A DNA stretch of 47,220 nucleotides from Allorhizobium paknamense (GTDB lineage: Bacteria; Pseudomonadota; Alphaproteobacteria; Rhizobiales; Rhizobiaceae). This document shows, in pieces, positions 42,271-47,220 of the stretch (within the stretch, counting starts at the first letter, position 1; each line of letters starts with the position of its first letter). The position numbers were made by a program, and so were the translations under genes. The notes under the pieces are model-generated. The model did no database searches. It was not told where the DNA came from and saw only the letters and a program-made list of their open reading frames with translations. The DNA lies in assembly GCF_030815125.1 (NCBI RefSeq), contig NZ_JAUSWH010000023.1, positions 1-47,220 on the forward strand, read 5' to 3'.

Positions 42271-42966
42271 ATGGCGCATGAATTGCTGAGCTTCGACAAT
42301 GGCGGCGCGCTTGCCGCCAGTCTGGCCGACAGGGTGGCGGCGGCACTGGCTGCGGCGGTTGCCGCCCGCGGCAAGGCCACGCTTGCCGTTTCCGGCGGCT
42401 CCACGCCCAAGGCGTTTTTCGAGGCGCTGTCGCAGAAGCCGATGGATTGGAGCAAGGTGTCCGTCACGCTGGTGGATGAACGCTTCGTGCCGGAAGACAA
42501 TCCGCGCTCCAACCATCTGCTGGTCAAGACGCATCTTCTGAAGGGTAAGGCGGCAAAGGCCGGTTTCGTGCCGCTTTTCCATCCGGAAGCCGATATCGAG
42601 GCTGCCGCCAGGGTGGCGACACGGGAAACCGCGAGGCTGTTTCCCTTCGATGCCGTCATTCTCGGCATGGGGACGGATGGCCACACGGCCTCCTTCTTTC
42701 CCGGCGGCAATCATCTTGCGGAAGCGCTCGACCTTTCGGCCCCGCGCCGGGTTATGACCATGGAAGCGGCGGGCGCAGGCGAACCACGCCTGACCTTCTC
42801 CTTCTCGGCCCTGGCCGATGCGGGCCTGCTGGTGCTGCATATCGAAGGTGCGGAGAAGAAAGCGGTGCTGGAAAAGGCGCTTTCCGGCACGGATGAGGCG
42901 GAGATGCCGATCCGGGCCGTGCTTGAACGTGCGCCCGCAAAGACCGACATCTATTGGGCGCCGTGA
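42271..42966 (+). CDS. pgl: 6-phosphogluconolactonase
   Basis: A 231-residue lactonase that hydrolyses 6-phosphogluconolactone to 6-phosphogluconate. The N-terminal sugar-phosphate motif LAVSGGSTPKAFFEAL, the VTLVDERFVPEDNPRSNHLLVK segment (given here as the family DERFVPxxxxxSN), and ILGMGTDGHTASFFPG are typical of the DevB/Pgl family. It sits between zwf (11-base gap) and edd (266-base gap containing a repeat element). Confidence 0.95.
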   Translation: MAHELLSFDNGGALAASLADRVAAALAAAVAARGKATLAVSGGSTPKAFFEALSQKPMDWSKVSVTLVDERFVPEDNPRSNHLLVKTHLLKGKAAKAGFVPLFHPEADIEAAARVATRETARLFPFDAVILGMGTDGHTASFFPGGNHLAEALDLSAPRRVMTMEAAGAGEPRLTFSFSALADAGLLVLHIEGAEKKAVLEKALSGTDEAEMPIRAVLERAPAKTDIYWAP

Positions 42967-43022
42967 GGCAGCCCACTTGCGGCCGCCCCCTGGGCGGCTG
43001 CAATAGGAACGACACATAATAT

Positions 43023-43105
43023 CAAGGCTCGAAGATGCTAACGCATCCTCGCCTTGAAAGAATTTCGAATATCTCAAATGCATCAAGGGCTTGAGATATT
43101 CGAAA
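43023..43105 (-). repeat. 83-bp two-hairpin repeat, copy 2 (inverted)
   Basis: The reverse complement of 10395-10477, with four base differences over 83 by eye. Both hairpins are kept, because the differences fall in loops and spacer. It lies between pgl and edd, inside what should be one transcription unit. Confidence 0.88.
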
Positions 43106-43232
43106 GGGGTGCCCGCAAAGGGCGATGGTGGCTGTAGAGCAGGAAATGCTCCATCCGCCGGTTTAACTGAAATCCACGTCCGGAAATCCATCCTCCCTTT
43201 CCGGGGCGTGCTTTGGGAAGGAAGCGTGTTCC

Positions 43233-45050
43233 ATGAGTGCCGATCATCGCATTGAAGCCATCACCAAACGCCTCGTCGAAAGGTCTAAGCCGACGCGCGA
43301 GGCCTATCTAGACCGCGTTCGCCGGGCGGCCTCCAAGGGCGTGCACCGGGCCTCTCTCGCCTGCGGCAATCTTGCCCACGGCTTTGCCGTCTGTTCCCCC
43401 GGGGACAAGGCGGCGCTCGCCGGCGACACCGTCCCCAATCTCGGTATCATCACTGCCTATAACGATATGCTCTCGGCGCATCAGCCCTTCGAGACCTATC
43501 CGGCGCTGATCCGCGACGCCGCCCGCGAGGCAGGCGGCGTGGCGCAGGTGGCCGGCGGCGTTCCGGCCATGTGCGACGGCGTGACCCAGGGCCAGCCGGG
43601 CATGGAACTCTCGCTGTTTTCCCGTGACGTGATTGCCATGGCGGCAGGCATCGGCCTGTCGCACAATATGTTCGACAGCACGGTCTATCTCGGTGTCTGC
43701 GACAAGATCGTGCCCGGCCTGATGATCGCAGCCCTGACCTTCGGCCATCTGCCTGCCGTCTTCGTGCCCGCCGGGCCCATGACATCCGGCCTGTCGAATG
43801 ACGAAAAGGTGCGGGTGCGCCAGCTTTATGCCGAGGGCAAGGTGGGCCGCGCCGAACTGCTGGAAGCCGAATCCAAGTCCTATCACGGCCCCGGCACCTG
43901 CACCTTCTACGGCACCGCCAATTCCAACCAGATGCTCATGGAAATCATGGGCTTCCACCTGCCGGGCGCGTCCTTCGTCAATCCCGGCACGCCGCTGCGC
44001 GATGCCCTGACCAAGGAGGCCGCCAAGCGCGCCCTGCAGATCACCGCGCTCGGCAATGAGTTCACGCCAGCGGGTGAGATGATCGATGAACGCTCGATCA
44101 TCAATGGCGTTGTCGGCTTGCATGCCACCGGCGGCTCCACCAACCACACCATGCACTTGATTGCCATGGCGCGGGCGGGTGGCATTCAGCTGACCTGGCA
44201 GGATATTTCCGATCTCTCCGATATCGTGCCGCTTCTGGCCCGCGTGTATCCGAACGGGCTTGCCGATGTGAACCATTTCCACGCCGCAGGCGGCATGGGC
44301 TATCTCATCAAACAATTGCTGAAGGGCGGCTTGCTGCATGACGACGTGCGCACCGTCTATGGCCAGGGACTGGCCGCCTACACGATCGAGCCGAAGCTGA
44401 ATGCCGACGGCACGGTGGCGCGCCAGCCCGCCCCTGAGGAGAGCCATGACCCCAAGGTTCTCGCCCGGATCGAAACGCCCTTCCAGGCCAATGGCGGCTT
44501 GAAGATGCTGACCGGCAATGTCGGCAAATCCGTCATCAAGATTTCCGCCGTCAAGCCGGAGCGGCACGTCATCGAGGCCCCGGCGCTGGTCTTCCATAGC
44601 CAGCAGGAGATGCAGGATGCCTTCAAGCGCGGCGAGTTGAACCGTGACTTCGTGGCTGTGGTGCGCTTCCAGGGACCAAAGGCGTGCGGCATGCCGGAAC
44701 TGCACAAGCTGACACCCTCGCTCGGCGTACTGCAGGATCGCGGCCACAAGGTTGCCCTCGTCACCGATGGCCGCATGTCCGGCGCATCGGGCAAGGTTCC
44801 CGCCGCCATTCATGTGACGCCCGAGGCCGTGGATGGCGGGCCGATCGCGAAGATCAAGGACGGAGACATGGTGCGGCTCGACGCCATTGCCGGCACGCTG
44901 GAAGTTCTGGTGGATCAGCAGGAATTCGAGAGCCGGGAAGCTGTGACAATCGATCTCTCCGACAATGAATTCGGCATGGGCCGGGAATTGTTCGCTCCCC
45001 TTCGCCGGGTTGCAGGCCCTGCGGATATGGGGGCGAGCGTTCTCTATTGA
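43233..45050 (+). CDS. edd: Phosphogluconate dehydratase
   Basis: A 605-residue iron-sulfur dehydratase of the IlvD/Edd family. It converts 6-phosphogluconate to 2-keto-3-deoxy-6-phosphogluconate. Edd landmarks are NDMLSAHQPFETYP, the cluster-cysteine regions PAMCDGVTQGQPGMELS and GVCDKIVPGL, the CTFYGTANSNQM segment, and the C-terminal VTDGRMSGASGKVPAA. The length fits Edd (about 600) rather than IlvD. Gluconokinase and zwf/pgl supply its substrate. Eda is not in the window. The 266-base gap from pgl with a repeat in it may give edd its own promoter. A strong terminator follows. Confidence 0.95.
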   Translation: MSADHRIEAITKRLVERSKPTREAYLDRVRRAASKGVHRASLACGNLAHGFAVCSPGDKAALAGDTVPNLGIITAYNDMLSAHQPFETYPALIRDAAREAGGVAQVAGGVPAMCDGVTQGQPGMELSLFSRDVIAMAAGIGLSHNMFDSTVYLGVCDKIVPGLMIAALTFGHLPAVFVPAGPMTSGLSNDEKVRVRQLYAEGKVGRAELLEAESKSYHGPGTCTFYGTANSNQMLMEIMGFHLPGASFVNPGTPLRDALTKEAAKRALQITALGNEFTPAGEMIDERSIINGVVGLHATGGSTNHTMHLIAMARAGGIQLTWQDISDLSDIVPLLARVYPNGLADVNHFHAAGGMGYLIKQLLKGGLLHDDVRTVYGQGLAAYTIEPKLNADGTVARQPAPEESHDPKVLARIETPFQANGGLKMLTGNVGKSVIKISAVKPERHVIEAPALVFHSQQEMQDAFKRGELNRDFVAVVRFQGPKACGMPELHKLTPSLGVLQDRGHKVALVTDGRMSGASGKVPAAIHVTPEAVDGGPIAKIKDGDMVRLDAIAGTLEVLVDQQEFESREAVTIDLSDNEFGMGRELFAPLRRVAGPADMGASVLY

Positions 45051-45085
45051 GGGCGTCCTAACTTACATCCTGAAGCAGCTCCGCC

Positions 45086-45114
45086 AAAAAACCCGCAGCT
45101 TTTGCGGGTTTTTT
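45086..45114 (+). terminator. Terminator after edd
   Basis: AAACCCGCA pairs with TGCGGGTTT around a short loop and is followed by a run of T, forming a classic intrinsic terminator at the end of zwf-pgl-edd. Confidence 0.92.
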
Positions 45115-45280
45115 CTGCAAAACCGAACAAATCCGGATTTTGCATTAACATTTGCGTTACTCCTAATATTTAATTTGTTTCCTGTGATCCGGGGGGCAAC
45201 TTCTAGCGTATATGCTTTTCTTGCGCTCGGAAAACAAACCGCGAAGGACTCGTGGTGGGGGCTGAAGCGCAGGAGTTGCT

Positions 45281-46957
45281 ATGTACGGGTTATCGAGAGA
45301 GACCAAATCGAAAGTCGAGGCGTTGGAAACGATCAACGCCAATATCATGATCGCGGATGCCAAGCTGAACATCCGCTATATGAACGGCGCCGTGAAGGCG
45401 CTTCTCAGCGAAGCGGAAAGCGACCTGAAAAAGGAATTGCCGCGCTTCGACATGCAGTCGCTGATCGGCAGCAACATCGACATCTTCCATAAAAATCCCA
45501 GCCACCAGCGCAACATGCTGGCAAACCTGAAAACCCAGCACCGCGCCACCATCTGGGTGGGCCAGCGGGCTTTCGACCTGATCGTCACGCCGCTGAAAAG
45601 CGGTGCGACCATCACCGGTTTCGTGGTGGAATGGGCCAATGCCAAGGAACGCCTGCTGAACCTCGACTTCCAGAACCAGATGGAGGCGATCAGCCGTGTC
45701 CAGGCCATCATTGCCTTTACGCCGGAAGGCAAGGTGATCAGCGCCAACCAGAATTTCCTGGATGCGCTCGGCTACCGACTGGAAGAAATCCAGGGTCAGA
45801 ATCACAGCATGTTCGTGGACAAGGATTACGCGGCCTCCCCCGCCTATCAGGAGTTCTGGACAACGCTGCGCAGCGGCAAATATCAGGCGGAAGAATTTGT
45901 CCGTTACGGCAAGGGCGGCAAAAAGGTGGTGATCAATGCCTCCTACAACCCCATCCTCGATGAAAAGGGCCGGGTGACAAAGGTGGTCAAATTCGCTATG
46001 GACGTCACCGACCGCGTCTATGCCGTCGATACCATCGGGGCAGCCTTGGCCTCTCTTGCCGCAGGCGATCTTGCCGTCAAGCTGGACAAGCCCTTCGCGG
46101 CGGACTTCGAGTCCCTGCGCAACAATATGAACGAAGCGATTGCCCAGTTGAATGGCACGCTGTCTGCGGTCAGCCAGTCCACGGACCTGATCGATAGCGG
46201 TACACGGGAAATCAGCCATAGCGCCCAGGACCTGTCGAAGCGTACGGAGCAGCAGGCCGCCTCGCTGGAGGAAACCGCCGCCGCGCTCGATGAAATCACC
46301 GCCAATGTCAACAATGCCTCCAAGCGCGCCGAGGAAGCCCGGCATGCAACCCAGACCGCCGATGCCAGCGCCTCGCGCTCAGGCGAAATCGTCGCTGAGG
46401 CGGTCAATGCCATGGCGCGGATCGAGGCGTCGTCCAGTCAGATTTCCAATATTATCGGCGTGATCGACGAAATTGCCTTCCAGACCAATCTTCTGGCGCT
46501 GAATGCGGGCGTTGAAGCGGCGCGTGCAGGCGAAGCAGGCAAGGGCTTTGCCGTCGTTGCCCAGGAAGTGCGCGAACTTGCCCAGCGCTCTGCGCAGGCT
46601 GCCAAGGAAATCAAGGAATTGATCCGCAATTCCTCCGAGGAGGTTCGCAACGGCGTGAAACTGGTCAGCGAAACCGGCGACGCGCTGAAGACCATTCAGC
46701 AGAACATCGTCGCGGTGAACGAGCACATGCAGGCGATTGCAAGCTCGGCCCGCGAGCAGGCAACGGGACTTTCCGAAGTCAACACGGCCATCAACCAGAT
46801 GGATCAGGTGACCCAGCAGAACGCCGCCATGGTGGAGGAATCCAACGCGGCCAGCGCAACCCTTGCCTCGGAAACCGACCGGCTGAGAAACCTGATCAGC
46901 CGCTTTCACTTGCAAGGCAATATCTCCATCCAGCCCGTCCAGCGCCGGGCCGCCTGA
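45281..46957 (+). CDS. Soluble PAS-PAS methyl-accepting chemotaxis protein
   Basis: A 558-residue chemoreceptor without any membrane helix, so it is cytoplasmic. Two PAS-type domains (about 1-125 and 130-245) are followed by a HAMP-like linker (AALASLAAGDLAVKLDKPF) and the signalling hairpin with IDEIAFQTNLLALNAGVEAARAG. The second PAS has the form QAIIAFTPEGKVISANQNFLDALGY with HSMFVDKDYAASP, similar to haem- or flavin-binding energy sensors and to the soluble rhizobial receptor McpY. The probable input is cell redox or oxygen state. The C-terminus has no CheR pentapeptide. A perfect 18-bp-stem terminator follows. Confidence 0.9.
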   Translation: MYGLSRETKSKVEALETINANIMIADAKLNIRYMNGAVKALLSEAESDLKKELPRFDMQSLIGSNIDIFHKNPSHQRNMLANLKTQHRATIWVGQRAFDLIVTPLKSGATITGFVVEWANAKERLLNLDFQNQMEAISRVQAIIAFTPEGKVISANQNFLDALGYRLEEIQGQNHSMFVDKDYAASPAYQEFWTTLRSGKYQAEEFVRYGKGGKKVVINASYNPILDEKGRVTKVVKFAMDVTDRVYAVDTIGAALASLAAGDLAVKLDKPFAADFESLRNNMNEAIAQLNGTLSAVSQSTDLIDSGTREISHSAQDLSKRTEQQAASLEETAAALDEITANVNNASKRAEEARHATQTADASASRSGEIVAEAVNAMARIEASSSQISNIIGVIDEIAFQTNLLALNAGVEAARAGEAGKGFAVVAQEVRELAQRSAQAAKEIKELIRNSSEEVRNGVKLVSETGDALKTIQQNIVAVNEHMQAIASSAREQATGLSEVNTAINQMDQVTQQNAAMVEESNAASATLASETDRLRNLISRFHLQGNISIQPVQRRAA

Positions 46958-46985
46958 GGCGGGCTCCGAGAAAAACACGAACAGC

Positions 46986-47025
46986 AAAAGCCGGTCTCAT
47001 TTCCTAGGAATGAGACCGGCTTTTT
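46986..47025 (+). terminator. Terminator after the soluble chemoreceptor
   Basis: An 18-bp perfect stem (AAAAGCCGGTCTCATTCC and its complement) with a tiny TA loop ends in five T. Because both arms carry A/T runs it works on either strand. Confidence 0.92.
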
Positions 47026-47030
47026 AGTGC

Positions 47031-47072
47031 TAGAGCCTGTCCGATGAATACGGGTTCACTGGACAGGCTCTA
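47031..47072. repeat. Inverted repeat TAGAGCCTGTCC
   Basis: TAGAGCCTGTCC (47031-47042) and GGACAGGCTCTA (47061-47072) are perfect 12-bp inverted arms around an 18-base loop. It stands between the terminator and another repeat and could be a small palindromic element. Confidence 0.75.
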
Positions 47073-47078
47073 AGCTTC

Positions 47079-47137
47079 TGTTTTTACGCATTACCGAACG
47101 GAAAACCGCGACGACACTTTTCGTGGAAATGCTCTAG
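47079..47137 (+). repeat. Short palindromic repeat (ACGCATTT family), copy C
   Basis: TGTTTTTACGCATTACCGAA, then ACGGAAAACCG, then CACTTTTCGTGGAAATGCTC. Same order of blocks as copies A and B. It directly abuts the end of the insertion sequence at the right edge. Confidence 0.75.
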
Positions 47138-47155
47138 GCTGTAGTGACAAATTAG

Positions 47156-47220
47156 TTATTTGATCCATAGCATTATGCTGGCGAGCTTAATGAAACCGAG
47201 AAAGTTGGCGGCGAGTTTGT
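47156..47220 (-). mobile_element. Partial IS5-type transposase, C-terminal end
   Basis: On the minus strand the last 21 codons before the TAA read KLAANFLGFIKLASIMLWIK, the typical C-terminus of an IS5-family transposase. The rest lies beyond the window. The element's own end is probably near 47138, where GGCTGTAGTGACAAATTAG may be its terminal repeat. The opposite end and any target duplication cannot be seen. Confidence 0.75.

Noticed and set aside
45140..45160. Possible CtrA site before the soluble chemoreceptor gene
   Set aside because: The half-sites read TTAA and TTAC with eight bases between them, so both spacing and one base are wrong.

Overview
The window looks like chromosomal DNA of a member of the Rhizobiaceae (Rhizobium/Agrobacterium/Sinorhizobium group). 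The evidence is the RirA iron regulator, a PdhS-type cell-cycle kinase matching CbrA, an alphaproteobacterial tRNA-His, rhizobial two-palindrome intergenic repeats, and the order phasin, cbrA, acetoacetyl-CoA synthetase, putrescine transporter, aceA, zwf-pgl-edd. From memory this order resembles one stretch of rhizobial chromosomes. Base composition is GC-rich throughout except for one small gene near 20 kb.

Layout. 0.1-1.7 kb: a DUF4142 envelope protein divergent from a manganese catalase. 1.7-4.5 kb: a probable nickel/cobalt-handling cluster with two divergent HupE/UreJ permeases, an unknown membrane protein and a DUF1007 protein. 4.5-10.3 kb: OsmC, a D-amino-acid-dehydrogenase-like flavoenzyme, gluconokinase, rirA, and mmsA divergent from a LysR regulator. 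10.4-14.9 kb: an acyltransferase-3/SGNH protein and a NIT-domain chemoreceptor. 15.0-19.7 kb: tRNA-His, a phasin and the large kinase cbrA. 19.8-20.2 kb: a low-GC gene for a stand-alone DpnI-like nuclease domain. 20.3-24.5 kb: acetoacetyl-CoA synthetase and an AsmA-like protein. 24.6-28.7 kb: the potFGHI-type putrescine importer. 28.9-33.2 kb: an unrecognised secreted-looking or beta-rich protein, an ScfR/RamB-type regulator divergent from isocitrate lyase aceA, and a small conserved-looking gene. 33.2-37.7 kb: a second chemoreceptor, a 46-residue membrane peptide and a BaiN/YhiN flavoprotein. 37.9-40.7 kb: puuA-puuB. 40.8-45.1 kb: zwf-pgl-edd. 45.3-47.0 kb: a soluble PAS-PAS chemoreceptor. 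The right edge holds the tail of an IS5-type transposase.

The metabolic genes fit together. The Pot importer and PuuA/PuuB take up putrescine and start its degradation. Gluconokinase, Zwf, Pgl and Edd all feed the Entner-Doudoroff pathway through 6-phosphogluconate. The phasin, acetoacetyl-CoA synthetase and isocitrate lyase belong to storage and reuse of polyhydroxybutyrate-derived C2/C4 units. Three chemoreceptors and the CbrA kinase add motility and cell-cycle control.

The most unusual items are the solitary DpnI-like domain in a low-GC patch between cbrA and the acetoacetyl-CoA synthetase gene, a perfect CtrA-type box just upstream of cbrA, the paired HupE metal cluster, and at least three families of palindromic intergenic repeats, one copy of which lies between pgl and edd.
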